Assembly (NCBI RefSeq): GCF_024763615.1
Contig: NC_077224.1
Span: forward strand, 55,438,712 to 55,502,711
Direction of reading: 5' to 3'
Length of the DNA stretch: 64,000 nt
DNA from: Phlebotomus papatasi
Taxonomy: Eukaryota; Arthropoda; Insecta; Diptera; Psychodidae
A program made the position numbers and the translations under genes. Below, one piece after another: positions 11,162-23,686 of the stretch; position 1 is the stretch's first letter; every line of letters starts with the position of its first letter. The notes beneath the pieces are model-generated. The model was not told the origin of the DNA, made no database searches, and worked only from the letters and a program-made list of their open reading frames with translations.

Positions 11162-13804
11162 CTCCTACGATACGGTTACGTAAAAGCTTTTTTCAGTTTT
11201 TAAAACTATTCGAAACTTCTTTCTATTTATCTTGGGCGAAATGGACTAAGTCTGTAATTAGTCTGTATTTAGTCTGTAATATTTGGCAGCAAAAGATTAG
11301 AAGATGCAAAGTACCTGTAATCGATCATCCTAAATCCTCAGTGTATGGCATTTTTGGGATAAATCTTCACTGCCAAATTTTTGTAGGTTAAATTATCTCA
11401 AGGATCAGTTGAGTCTATTTTGGTCCTAAATAAGGACCTTTTAAGAGAATTTCAACTAAAATATCGTGTTAGCAGCCCCCGGATTTAGCTGCCTCACTTG
11501 AATTTATAGGCCGTTTTAGCAACGATTCTTTAGCAATTTCTCGTGAATATATCTTTAGAATCTCCATCTTATTGGACGACCCCGCGATTTGGTGGCCGTT
11601 CTCTCTGTGAAGTGGTTTTGTCACAGAGATAAAAGAGGTGCAATAAAATTACATTTGAAGCTCAAGATCTACACTGGAATCTCTTTGGAGGATAAGAAAA
11701 AGATGAGCTCGGCCTGGGGGAAAAGAATTTTAAAATCGAGAGAAGAAAAATAAAAAGTTACACCACATTTCGACTCATGTTACATGATGAATGCTTCATT
11801 ATTTAAATAAATTTGGCATAACTTTGGGATTATGGTCTCAGTGGACGCACATGGTCTGTGCCCAGGCCTCCATTTTCAGTCCGGACAAGATGTATTAAAT
11901 ATTTAATTGTTTCTGGCGCTCTGTGCTACTTTAGGCTCTTTTATTCCCTGGTCATCATCTATTTACTGACCAGTTGCTCAAGATGGCACAAAGATTCTTA
12001 CACGGAGGGCGGTAAATCAAGGGTAATTAGAGGTGAACATGAAAGTGCTACTGAATATAATCAAATGGTATATGTATCCTCCTTCTCAAAACCCAATATC
12101 AGTACAAAATAATTCATTCAATGCCAATTGCAAACGCCAAGAAGAAAGAGTATTGTTGTGGTTTTAAATTTCAAATATATAACTCTTTCTTGGGTCAAAG
12201 AATAAGGAAATTCACGATTTCTCTCTTTTCTTCTATATATTTTATTTTAATTTGGACCTCTGTTTTTGTTCTCACATGTCCCACCAGGAAGTTGAGATGC
12301 AAGACACTCTGCTGTACCAAATCAAATGACCCTTTGATACTATGAACCACCATTTAAGGAGTTTTGCGCATTTATTTGCCACTTGAGAAATCTCTTTGGG
12401 TTCGCTCTCGTGTCTCGCGGTGCCCTCAAACGACCACACAATATTGGTCAAATTGAATAATTATATAAAAGTCGCTGGAAATGTGCTCAAATTGCCACTC
12501 TATTTCTCAATTAATTCCAAAAGGAGGGCTAAGGGGTGTTAATGCGGGAGGATTGTTACACCTCCTTTTGCGGCATTACACTGGAAATCAAATACATTTC
12601 TCTGCAATTTCTCGCTGAAATCGCAATTTATGCTTAATGATGGTTATTAATCTCTTAGGAATTTACAACTGACGAATAAAATAAAAGAACCGATGGAAAT
12701 TAATAGCACGACCCTAGAAATCAGACACTAATTATACTGGAAAGTGAAGTGGTTGTAAAAAAAGTTCATTACAAAATTATGAACTTCATTATCTTTCTAT
12801 AAATGAGCTGACTTTCCATTAGACTGTAGAAAACCTGAGGGATAATTTTATTTACTTTTCGCCTTGCCCAAATAACACAGGCGCGTATAAGGCATTTTCA
12901 CAAGCTTTTTCGTAATCTCAAATAAATAAATAGATCAGAAATTTGACTTGGTTGTTTTCTAAAAATTAAATTGAGTAATATAAATAACAGAACCAAAACT
13001 TTTAAGGTATTATAACTGACTTAGTTTTTAAAAGTCTTTACGTTTATACGGTTTTCCGGGTTTATATGGCTTACATCACAAATTTAGGGTTTAAATTCTC
13101 AAGCAAGTCTAAAAGGGTCTTAATCTAGAAATCATAGAATAGGTCCGAGTACAGCCTGTATTATTTTACTCGCCATATTTCGAAAGTCATGTCTCGTTTT
13201 CGAAATTACAGGAAGGCGTCTCATTGAAAAGACTACATAAATTATTTAAATTTAAAGTTTTTTTTGATAATCTTTTTTTTATTTGCCAGAAAGATTATTA
13301 ACAATTTTTTATAGCCCCCTTGCGACAATGAAATATCAAATTACCTGAATATTCTGAGATATTTCGAATTTAGAGGGAAATACATTACGCAAAAGTTTCA
13401 ACAAAATTTGTTTATTATTACTTTACTATTTGTCTAAATATTATTATCACACAATTTTTTTTAATTTTTATTTCTTTGACCAGAGCGAGATTCTGTCCCA
13501 GATAATTCTAAATCGTGGGCCCATTTGGTCTACGTCTCCATGTGTTCTACTTGACATAATACCTCTAACTGTGACCGAATAAGAATCTAAGAGAATTTAA
13601 GGAGTTAAAGTCCTTCTAGATGTTCTTTAAAGTTTTCGAAGCTACAATGGGTCTTTCTCAATTGGCGAAATTTTGCATTGTCTCAGAAATTTGTTTAACA
13701 AAAAACTCTTCTATTCTTAATAAAAATGCACCTGAAGAACTGAGATGAAAGTCGAAATAAAATAATAATTTTATGTTTTCTTGACCTGTAAGGATAAACA
13801 TCCC
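11162..13804. other. Non-coding stretch with an island at about 11400-12720
   Basis: The middle is GC-richer and repeat-free; the rest is AT-rich. Short frames at 11113-11391, 11858-12112 and 12121-12345 show no domain and no codon pattern that sets them apart from background. No splice-bounded coding block was found. Confidence 0.45.
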
Positions 13805-13870
13805 TAAAGCAGTCTTCAGACTAGAGGTTAAGTCCAGTTCCTGAGGGTCTCAAAATCTTAAACAGTGAGC
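13805..13870. repeat. Partial copy of TAA-type MITE family F
   Basis: TAA followed by AGCAGTCTTCAGACTAGAGG, then GTTAAGTCCAGTT and AGGGTCT. This matches the left end of the complete element at 44833-45036. The matching right end was not found before the next element, so this is a truncated copy. Confidence 0.5.
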
Positions 13871-14040
13871 AATTTTAATGCTTTTTGAGAACTTAATAGA
13901 TCATTTATCTTCAATAATCCAATTTTAAGTTAATTTGCATGAAACAGATAGTATTTGATTACGGATGTATCATATACTTAAAATCCCATAAAGGTTAAAC
14001 TTTATATCATACATAGGTAAACTTTAAGCACAGGATGTAC

Positions 14041-14257
14041 TAGGGGAAAGTACTCTTCTTTCGAACGTTCATGCCTTTGAATAATGTGATTTTCTTATAT
14101 CTTCCCCAAGACTTTTATACTTAATTATCACGTAATTATCAATAAATAAATGAGCTAATTAATAATTAATGGAAATGTGTAAGTCTCTTAGGAAAAATAA
14201 AAGAAAATTGACATTATTCGAAGCTATGAATGTTCGAAGGGAGAGTACTTTCTCCTA
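14041..14257. mobile_element. TA-type MITE, family A copy 2
   Basis: Left end TAGGGGAAAGTACTCTTCTT and right end GGGAGAGTACTTTCTCCTA are inverted. It matches 3306-3524 over its length, including GGAAATGTGTAAGT and AGGAAAAATAAAAGAAAATT in the same order. Non-coding. Confidence 0.75.
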
Positions 14258-16475
14258 TTTGGTAACTCTATGATATATTAATAAAAATGTCGTCTCTTGC
14301 ATTGATCGATGTCGTACATGCTTTTTTCGATTTTATGGTTTAATTTGTTTTAGAATTTATTCATTATGGTTTAGTTGTGCTTCAAACAAAATTAACCTTT
14401 TTGAAAAGATCATATCGAGTTTTAAAACATTTCAGGACAAAAAATACAAGAAAAAAAGTTGGAGTATATAGTAAAACGGTCCTTGCAAATTTTGATAATA
14501 TTGAGGATCACGGAAAAATAAAGGAACGGCAAAATATTGAGGATTTTACTTAATAGAAAATACATCCCGATGTTTAGTCGTATTTCTTTTTTGTTTTACT
14601 TATTGTTTATTTGGTATGTTAGTTCATATTAAACGGTTTGAGATTTCAACCTTAAGTAGGGACCTTAGCTCTTTGAGTACACTAATTGTTTCATTAGTAG
14701 GTATTTCGTAAAGACGTTTTTTACGATGAAAAACCAAACCCCTATTTAATTTAATAAAGTAAATTTTATTTTCCATATAAAACATTTTCTAAGTATAAAA
14801 TTTAAAAAAAATCCATTAAAATTTAGTGATTAAAAACTCTACTATCTTGAGCAATTCCTTGCAATACCATAATTTATCTGTTTCTATTATAATCTCAAAT
14901 TTCCTGTATTTTTATGGGCTGACATTACTGTTAACCAAATAATTAAATCTTAATGAGAAAATCAGCAACAAAGGCTAAAAGAAGGAAGTACTTTAGAAGT
15001 CTTTCTTACCCTTTTACCCCCACGAAGTGAGACAAAACATCAATGGATAATCAGAATGATGGAGAAGTTCTGCAAAGAAGAGCTAATTGAAATGATTGCA
15101 GGTGTTGTCAATATTTCCGTATCCTCTGACCATATTCTCAATCTCTGTGATTTCTACACAGAACACCCCAACATCCAACAAAAAGAGGTTTGGGGAATGT
15201 TTTTTATTGTTGACTTGGTAATTCACAATAATTTGAGGTCTGTCGAAAATTGGATGATGTTGATGTGTGCGAGAAATTCGCGAATGGGAAGAAAGATGGT
15301 CAACCTCAGTGTGATGAATTCTCGCGAAGTGATTTGTGTTGGGGATCCAGGAATTAATGATGAGTTTGTTGGTAATTGGGCGCACACCAGAGTCCCCGCT
15401 GATGACTTCCATGGAAATACTATAGTCATTAGGGTTGCTGTCTCTATTTGGATTTGTCGCTTGGGATGATCGCGTGACTGTCATCCCCTAAAATTCCCCA
15501 TGGATGGGATCTTTGCTGGACGAATTGAGAAGCTTCCTGGGCTGTTAAGCATCTAGAATACTCACCTATGGCGGAATTCAATGCTAACACTCCATGCCAT
15601 TGGCACATCTCCCTCCCCTTTTGCCAGTTCTTAGCAATCCAAATTATGATGGATTCCAACCACTATTGATAGTCATCTAGGTTATAATTATCCGCTCGAG
15701 ACGTTACTATTTGCATCATATGTGCAATCCTCTGCATGTGCAACAACCATGTGCGGATTCCAACGTGGAGTCCATTGCGGTGTTGGCACGTATATAAAAT
15801 GAATTTTATATAAAATGATAATACGAAAATCAACCAACCGGGTGAGGGAAGGTTGTACCGTGAGTCTTCACCAATCCCAGTCCACCGAGAATATTCACCT
15901 CATCACACAATCATTATTATCGTCGTCGATGCGATGCACCTGAATTCCACACACGTCTTTTTTTCCTCTCCATCTCTCTCTCTTTCGCCCATCTTGGTAC
16001 TTTTAGTACCTTGAGCTTCTGGTTTATGGGAGAAATGGTTTCCCCCGGTGTGTGAAATTTCCTCCATTTCTTTTCGCCTTGAAATTCAACACAAATTTCC
16101 ATCTGCAATTTATGTGCATTTATTTATCCAGAAGGATTTTCTATAGGAGCACTTATCTGGACATTAGTCATGAAGATCGTATTTAACTTTCGTATTTAGA
16201 AAGATGTACAGTTCGATATAAATGTCGTGTCACTGGAAAACCCTTTAAATTCCTGTAAATAGGGCTGATTGAAGAATATTTTATTTATTGCAAAGATACT
16301 TTTTCTAAGGTATCTTCTTATTCTCATTAAAGCTAAGATTCTTTATACTATTTCCTGATTTTCCTCTTCAGATACCGATTTTTTGTATTGGTTAATTCGT
16401 TTTGTTTTGGAGGTTGGAAAAACCGCTAATACGGCGAGGGACGCATTGGAATTGCAAAGTGCAGCATTGGAAATA
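14258..16475. other. AT-rich stretch then an island (about 15000-16140)
   Basis: The island has two overlapping antisense frames of 137 codons (15056-15469, plus) and 133 codons (15083-15484, minus). Neither has a recognisable motif. The mirror-image openness argues for base composition rather than two genes. A CT-rich run is at 15964-15987. GAT(G/C)-rich and CCATGG-like words are common. I cannot support a gene. Confidence 0.45.
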
Positions 16476-16806
16476 CAGTGTCCGCTTCGTAATCCGGATG
16501 ATTAGGAGACAATATGACAGATGTCCGCTTCGTAATCCGGATGAATGTTTTGAATTTGTTCAACGTCTCGAAAATATAATACAAGGTTTTTTTTCTAGAA
16601 TTAGAATAAAAGTTTCAAAGAAGTTTAAAAAGACAATTAGAGAATTCTATGCTATTATACTTCATTTATTAAACAAAAACATCACAGGATAATTCATTTT
16701 TATTGCTGAATACTCGTGCATACATACATAACCTCAAAATGATTTTAATTGTAATCGTCGATAACTCGTCCGGATTACGGCGATCCGGATTAGAGAGCGG
16801 GCACTG
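16476..16806. mobile_element. CAGT-ended MITE with TA duplication
   Basis: The left end CAGTGTCCGCTTCGTAATCC is preceded by TA, and the right end GGGCACTG is followed by TA. The reverse complement of the right end reads CAGTGCCCGCTCTCTAATCC. The block TGTCCGCTTCGTAATCCGGA recurs 43 bases further in (16479 and 16522), so the left terminal motif is duplicated, and ATCCGGATT/TCCGGATTACGG words repeat near the right end. CAGT ends with TA duplications fit pogo/Tc1-type elements by family knowledge. The 96-codon frame starting before it is a composition artefact. Confidence 0.7.
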
Positions 16807-16808
16807 TA

Positions 16809-17120
16809 TGATCTGAAATATAGGATAACTTGAGACAGTTTAGGGAAGCTTAAAGCTTTTATAAACACTTATTTGCCAAACTACTTAAGTTTTTCATGCC
16901 TGAAACTCCCCTCTTTCTCTCTCTTGAAAATAATCAATTTTTGAGATCATTTTAATATTTCCGTTGATTATCTTGAATTATTTTGCTTCAAAAATATATT
17001 TTAAATAATTTTTTGTTTTTGTTTTATTGTGTTTTGTTTGTCCATACATATTCAAGAACATAACCTAAAAACCAGAAAAATATATCGCTTTAATTTATAT
17101 CTCTTTGATCTCACATATTC
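16809..17120. other. AT-rich unique sequence
   Basis: No repeat ends or coding signal were seen. Confidence 0.5.
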
Positions 17121-17276
17121 AGAAGGGAAGGCCTTCAGGTTTCGCACACATTCTGGTTTCGAAAACTTCTTATTTTTCTCGTTTTTCGGCAATATTTGTT
17201 TGAAGAAATATGGGAAAACAGGGGAAAACTAAAAAGTGTTCGAAGTTAGAGTCTGTAATGCCTGAAAGCCTTCCAT
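17121..17276. mobile_element. TA-type MITE, family B copy 3 (worn, short)
   Basis: GGAAGGCCTTCAGGTTTCGC on the left pairs with the inverse of GGAAGGCTTTCAGGCATTAC on the right. The internal words ACATTCTGGTTTCGAAAACT and GTGTTCGAAGTTAGAGTCTG match the other family B copies. Terminal TAGGGG bases are degraded. Confidence 0.5.
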
Positions 17277-20200
17277 TACTTATTCTCCTACAATATTTTT
17301 TTAGTGTTTAATTTTTTAATTTAGTATTTTGTAATAATTTAGTATTTAATTTAATTTTTAGTATTTAGTTTAATATAAAGTTTTTCTAATAACGGCCTTT
17401 CAAATAAAATTCTATAGTTCAATTATTATAAACGATCCTGAATACACTTTTATTCTTATTACAAAAGAAACTCCAAGATTGGTTTGCGACTTCATAGATG
17501 AAAAAAAATAACACTGAAGCAGAATGAGGCTAATTTGTCACTCAAAGTTACTCCCATTTTTCTCGAAAAATGCTTAAATTTTCGATCATGAAATTGATCT
17601 TGAAGCCTGAGGAGACACCTTCCCTCTCGTTGTCCATCTTCTTTTGGGTAATTCACTGTGTAATTTCCATATGTATATCCCACTTTTATGTACATGAATA
17701 TGAAAATGAGCCGTTTGCTCCTCCCTTGAGACGATATTAAAATTTGATTGAATTTGTTACATAGAAAATTGTCGGGCAATTTGACTCGCTTTGTTGACTT
17801 GCTCTCAACTTGGGCAACAGCCAGTTCATGACACGAATTATGATGGTTTCCATAGAAATACCTCATTTTTCCATCTTATTCTCTGTTTTTTTTTTTTTGT
17901 ATTCCTTCAACCTCCTCATTTCAGAACTTCATCCATTTCCCTCTTCATTGTCTCGCGACTGAGATTTTTTTCTGTGATAAGATTTCGTGGAGGAATATGA
18001 AAATGATTCTTAGAGAAGAAACGCCCACTGAAAGGAGCTGAAAATATGACAATTTCTTTCGGCCGGATATTCTTGCAATTCTGCGCCAAGTTACCGTGGG
18101 AGTATTTTAGGGAAAAATCTCATGTTTTCACTGGCACGAAACTGCAAGTTTCACCAGTCACGTTGATCTTCACCACGAAAAAAAATGCCTTCCATGTCAC
18201 TCCGTTTTTTTGGGCCACAATCGCTATTTTGCGAAATTTTTCCGCAACACGTGAAATTCCATCAAGTTCAGACAGTTCAGTTGAATTTATCCAGATGAAA
18301 AATCTTTGTGCAGACAAAAGCTCTGCAATTTTCTCTTGCGGCTTGGCCATTGAGGTCTCAACTATATGTTCGGGTGTGAAGAGATAAAAAATTACTCTGA
18401 ATGAAAAGATTATTCAATTTTTGTCGCTCGTCCGGTCACGTATTTTTTTCACTGCATTCTCGAGGTGGTGAAAACGTGTCCATTTCGGCGTACACCTCTG
18501 AGGACCATCCACATTTTCGTGTTGATGATGGGTGTCGTCTTATTCTTATACCTTGTGAAACGCGATCTGTGATGAAAAGGAAGTTTTTGGATGCAGATGG
18601 CACAACAACTTTATGAGATACACCGATTTTGTGGTATTTTTCGACTTCCAGGAACCACTACCAATCTTATCTAATCGTAATCACGTCCACAGGGACCTCA
18701 ATCATGAGTAGTTTGTGTTGTTAAGAGGCATAGAAAGGTATCTGGGTGAAAGATAGAGTGTTTTACGTTCATTTAAACAAAAGACATCAATATTTTAAGC
18801 GACGAACCCGAAATTTTATGTGTGATTCTGTCTGTCACACTTATCTATTTTGAATTTCTCATAATTCTAGCAATTTAACTAGTCCTTATGCATAGATACA
18901 AATATTTACTTAATAACCAGAGAGATTTGAGACTAGATGACACATTTTTTTGGTAAATTTTTGTAAGTTTCATGAGGGTTCATTAAAAGATTAAACCGGT
19001 GTAAACGATTGAAGCGTCAGAAAGGTAATTTTTCGCAAAACATTGTAAACTGAATAAACACCGAATGATGTACAATAATACCCAATTTAGCCCAGTACTT
19101 AATAATTGAACAATAATCTTCTGTTTTATTTTCGAACGTAAAAAAGCCACGAGAAAATCTAATATTGCGTCATACAAATGTTCTTCTGAAAGTTACCCGA
19201 TCAATACACCTTAGTAGAAATAAAGAGGGTAAAGCTATAAAATCACAAGATCTCACCCATCTTCCCATGGAACAATTTTATTCCTAAGCTATGATCATGG
19301 CTCAATGTTAGAGTGAAAAAAAAATCAACAAGAAATGTTGATTTGTTTTTAATTGATCGGCCCCACGGTTTTACCGTTTTGTCTCTATCAACAAGAAAAG
19401 CACAAAACCACAATATAATTTGACTAGGAATTCTTTTTTTTTCCTAATATATTGTATATAAATATTGGTGTGAGGAAGGAGGGCTTTTTGTGTAAAGCAT
19501 CGCGAGTTATGATACATTAGTGAAACAAAGGAGGAAAAATATGGCTAAAGAACATGCTTTCAAATAGTCATTATTCAAATTAAAAATTTTCCCCCCGTAC
19601 AATCCAATTGAGAATTATGTTAAAATCTTCTTTTGTTCTCGCAGAGAAGTGGAGGTGGGCTTTTTTTTGTGTGTGACAAGGGTTAATCAATGAGTTTTTT
19701 GGGATGCAAGAGTTTGCTGTGAAAAATCCATTGCGCTGAAAAATTCAAATGAATGCTCATTGTAACTTGAGGCAGTTTTTGGGCAAAAGTCGAAAGGTAT
19801 TTTCGAGACAATAGAACACGGTGTTGTCTTTTCCTAAATGGTCTTTTAGATCGTGGCTCCCCAACATCCAATATCTGTCCAGTCGAGGAGGAAATGTGTA
19901 TGTGTGCAAGAAGTTGGCAAAATGGGCTTTTCGAAGAAGAAAGGAGGAAAGATTCCAATGCAAAATGGTTTTGTCAGCAGTTTATATTGAAAAGTAAAAT
20001 ATATTGCATATAAATTAGATATTTTCCCAATTGCGCAATGAGATATCGATGAGCGGGCACCATGGCGACAACCACCTCTTGCACAATTCGCCGGATGAAT
20101 TTCTTGCAACTGTCGATGTTCCCCCTTGAGGATCAACCAAGCTACTGGGCAATCTCTTTGGTAATACCAATTGCGGGAATTGATTCGACACGAGAGGGAT

Positions 20201-21714
20201 TCGTCATGTGGATTGCTGGGGAAATGTCCAAACAGGGTACGATTGAGCACGCATTAATGATCACAAATCACCATTTGCGTAATATTGGACTCTGCGACTG
20301 CTGATCACGATAGGGAGTTTGGGCGAAAAGATCACTGAGATACTTGCTTATTTATGAAATTTATTTAATTTAATAAATACTAGATGACCCCCCATTGACT
20401 CTAATTGCGTGCTAATACTCGCGCAATACTTCCAAAGAAATCTACCACAAATTTCTTCCTGACTTCACCATCACTTCTGGCTTTTGTCGATCGCGATCTC
20501 TGCTGTAATCAGACGGCTTTTCATGCACTTTTCCTTGCCCAATCATCTGGCAAGTATCGCAAATTAACCATCATTAGCGCGCATATGTCCCAGTTCAACT
20601 CCCAACTGTTTCATACAAAACAAATCCTTACCCAAGAGGAATTTTATTCTCAATATTTTTTAAAGAATTCTACAAGTAAAACGTTGAAGAACCATTATGT
20701 ATTCCTTAAAACTGTTTTTATCACTCCTTTGCTCGTGCTTGTCCTTATAAATAAGTCGACGGACTGATAAGAATCTTAAAAAGCTCCTCCAGGAATTTAA
20801 ACTGTAAAATCTCTGTATAAGTTTCTCAGAAGTAGATTACAAGAATCACATATTCTCTATAAGTGAATTATAAGATTTTTGAAAATTGTAATACTCAAAT
20901 ACAGTAACTCCAGTAAGTAAAAGTGGCCACAGATAAGGGACTCGGGAATTTCTGCAAAAATCTAATCAAAAAATGCAATTTTAAGCTTTATTGAAAATTA
21001 AAGTTATGTAAAATCTCTGGTTTTGTCAACCACCTTTTGGCTTCTTGGGTACTTCCTCACACGATCACCCAATCGTCACAGTGAGAGCCTGTACGAAATC
21101 TCCCGCATCATTCAAATTAATGTTTATTAATTTAAACCATGTGTGACTTGAGTTATTTTAATTGAAGAATTATGCAAATGCATGTGAGCTGGAGGATTAA
21201 TTGAATTATTTACCACGCGATTTTTATTTTGAATTTGCAAACATTTTAATTAAGCAGCGATTGATCATTTTTGAGTACAGGCGATCATTGAGATCGACAA
21301 TCGACGTAATTAAATTTAGCGGGTCTTGGGATACCTATATTGGGGCCTATAAAACCTGTGGGTATACTGAAAAAGAGATAATTCAACACGCACTTTGTCA
21401 TGTTGCTTGATTTATTGAATTCAAAAAAATGTTTTTAAAAATTATTTCAAAAAAGTATTGATTTACCAAAATGATAAAGACGAACGTGAGGGTTTCTTCT
21501 TCCTGGAATACTTCTTATATAATTTTTATATCATTTATCACACTAATTATACGAAATAAGTTTTATGGTTATCAGATCTTGTGTACAGTTTACATTGTAG
21601 ACAGGGTTGGCAGTACTTTTGGAGAAATCATTTGCCATTTTTTCCCTTCAAAATTCTTTTTAATTTGTACAAAAATATTTGATAGTAGTTTATGAAAAGA
21701 CTCACCTTAGGGAG
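17277..21714. other. Long non-coding stretch with two islands
   Basis: 17277-17480 is AT-rich with imperfect TAGTATTTAATTT repeats. About 17481-18760 and 19470-20580 are GC-richer, repeat-free islands. The most protein-like frames are 18120-18350 (minus, 76 codons) and 20405-20767 (plus, 120 codons); neither shows a known motif and both sit among opposing frames of similar size. TTAATT words are dense near 21110-21260. No gene is claimed. Confidence 0.45.
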
Positions 21715-21932
21715 TTATCACACTAAAGAATTTCACAATGAAGTTAAAGTGAAAAGTTGCTCATTAAAACTTCATGAACCTCTCGAAATCGCTGATTTAG
21801 TCAGGACACATTTCTAGAATTGCTCAATATCACGATGGAACGGGGATTGTTGCACATTAGGACACATATCAGCAATAATTAATGTGAATTACATTAACAT
21901 TTTAATGTGAAATTCTCTAGTGTGATACCACG
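21715..21932. mobile_element. TTATCACACTA-ended MITE
   Basis: Left end TTATCACACTAAAGAATTTC pairs with a right end whose reverse complement is GTATCACACTAGAGAATTTC. The right subterminal part (AATTAATGTGAATTACATTA) resembles that of the element at 33613-33996, so the two are related. No transposase. Confidence 0.6.
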
Positions 21933-22090
21933 GTTAGAGCAATTGATATACTACTCTACTAGTATCTTTAAAATCGTAATCCTGGTATGATTGTCAATGT
22001 TTTATATGATAAATTTAAGGTCTATAGGGAATATTTAAATTTTAAATCAAAAGGGGTTCTTCATAAGCAATTGCAGTGGCTCAAGTTACC

Positions 22091-22190
22091 GGTTCTCGAA
22101 AAAAATATATGGATTCCTTGAGATCTTCGAAAAAATATATGAGTTCCCCGTGAATTCCTTAAAAATGTATGGGCTCTCCAAGTTCGCCGG
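22091..22190. repeat. Three imperfect tandem units of about 33 bp
   Basis: Successive units share TCGAAAAAAATATATGGATT, then TCGAAAAAATATATGAGTTC, then AAAAATGTATGGGCTCTCC. The units are diverged, and a similar GGTTCCCCGAAATAA follows. This is a short degenerate tandem array with no sign of a gene. Confidence 0.4.
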
Positions 22191-22316
22191 GGGTTTTCCA
22201 GGTTCCCCGAAATAAGTTACACCTTATTAAATCATGTTGTTCGATCAAATAGTACAAATTAAACGCTACATTAAAATAATATAAATCTATAAATTTAATA
22301 TCATAGGGTTTCAAGT

Positions 22317-22814
22317 TATCGGTTTAAATTATCGGTTTTCAAAACTGTGTTCATTCCTATTCTCACCTATGGTCATGAGATTTGGGTAATGACCGAAAGG
22401 GTAAGATCGCGAGTACAAGCTGCCGAGATGAGGTACCTTCGAGCGGTTAAGGGAATCACTCGTAGAGATCGAGTGAGGAATGTGGCCGTTCGTGAGGAAC
22501 TAAGAGTCGAGGAACTGCTTCTTCGGGTCGGGAGATCACAACTTCGATGGTATGGGCATGTTCAACGCATGAATGAAGAAAGATTCCCTAGAAAAGCTAT
22601 ACAAGCCATTGTGAGGGGACCTCGACCTCGAGGCAGGCCTAAGACAAGGTGGCTGAATCAAATTCAGGATCTTGCATGGGAGCGCCTTGGGATCGAACTC
22701 GAACATCTTCCTGAAGTGTCGGAGGACCGACATGCGTGGGCTGTTAACCTTGGTGTCATGGGCCCGCGACCCCAATAGGGATAAGCGGTTGAAAATGGAA
22801 ATGAAAAAAAATGA
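22317..22814 (+). mobile_element. 5'-truncated non-LTR retrotransposon fragment
   Basis: Directly flanked by a 12-bp direct repeat AGGGTTTCAAGT (22305-22316 and 22815-22826), which fits a target-site duplication. The interior carries only the last part of a reverse-transcriptase ORF and a short 3' tail rich in GAAAATGGAAATGAAAAAAA, with no long poly(A). Strong 5' truncation is usual for dead-on-arrival LINE copies. The first 25-30 bases (22317-22340) repeat a TATCGGTTTAAATT-like phrase and may be filler at the junction. Confidence 0.7.
22347..22778 (+). pseudogene. C-terminal tail of a non-LTR reverse transcriptase
   Basis: The frame gives 143 residues from a GTG codon, so there is no true start: this is the end of a longer ORF. 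It begins at the thumb-proximal segment IPILTYGHEIWVMTERVRSR, then QAAEMRYLRAVKGITRRDR, LRWYGHVQRMNEERFPRKA and RGRPKTRWLNQIQDLAWERL. By family knowledge this order (LTYG.E.W, then GH..RM, then RGRP..RW) is the C-terminus of many animal LINE polymerases, RTE-like and relatives. The RT palm, the DD motif and the endonuclease are absent, so it cannot be functional alone. GC is higher than the surroundings, as expected of recently inserted coding DNA. The clade is not certain. Confidence 0.8.
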
Positions 22815-22826
22815 AGGGTTTCAAGT

Positions 22827-23686
22827 ATTGATTCCAAGTGTAGTCGAGATTTTCCACCTGATAGCAAAATAGAACCCGGCTGGTGAATCCCCTTACCTAT
22901 TCGTGGGAAATTTATATTTCCAACCTCTCACTCCAAGCAAGGCCTTTTACTGGTGGTATAGTTCTCTTGCTCGCCGTGTGGGAGATTGGTTGACAGGCGA
23001 CACTGTCAGTCAGTCGGTATCAGACTGATAGAGTTCGTATTGGGGCACACAGCCGGATCGCTTCTGGGCAATTGCCGCAAGCCTTGGTCTCCCTACAGAA
23101 TCTTTCAGAGCAGAAGCTCGGCTACACAAGCTTTTTCTCCTCTCTGCAAGGATGTGCATGGTATGGTGTTGACTTGATAGAATATAGATTCCTTCTTATT
23201 GGCCCATTTTGGCCAGTTTTAGTCAATGCTTTCGGTCAAACAGTTGGCCAATATACCGCTCCGAATTCAGTGTTTAGTTCGATGGGACTAGTTTATAGTG
23301 GATCACTGTGGATGATTCCCCTCCAGTCCCACCAATCACTCAATAAAACCGTCTTGTAGGTATATTTATTTTATTTCAAAGGCGATGCTGGGTTGCCAGA
23401 TATATAACTTCTCTCACTCGCCTCCCTGTGCTTCACACTTCATTTAGTGAAGAACCAGGAGGTCATAATGATATCACATTATATAGAAGTATTTAAATAA
23501 ATATTTATTGCATCATCAATTACTCAGGAACGCAGTATACATAACTTTGCATTAGATCGATAATTTTGCGACCACCGCCATATTAGCGTTGATAACCAAC
23601 GTACTCCGGAGCAAAACGGAGGATACTCCATTTCAGATTTATACGCCAGAGGAGTCCCAAATAATTACAAATCAAAAGTTTTGCAA
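22827..23686. other. GC-richer block with an open frame, possible old LTR or gene remnant
   Basis: From 22999 to 23359 the plus strand has about 120 codons without a stop, ending in a phrase that overlaps AATAAA (23342-23347) before TAG. Composition is clearly richer than the flanks and there are CAGTCAGTCGG and GGCGATGCTGGG words. This could be a retroelement long terminal repeat with its poly(A) signal, or a decayed exon. TG...CA ends with a flanking duplication were not found, so neither can be confirmed. The rest, 23360-23686, holds nothing recognisable. Confidence 0.3.

Noticed and set aside
15056..15484. Two overlapping antisense frames of 137 and 133 codons
   Set aside because: No motif in either, and mutual openness is better explained by composition.
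16402..16692. 96-codon frame running into the CAGT-ended element
   Set aside because: It crosses the element boundary and reads the duplicated terminal repeat, so it is not a gene.
18120..18387. Protein-like frames on both strands
   Set aside because: No family motif, no splice context, and equal openness on the opposite strand.
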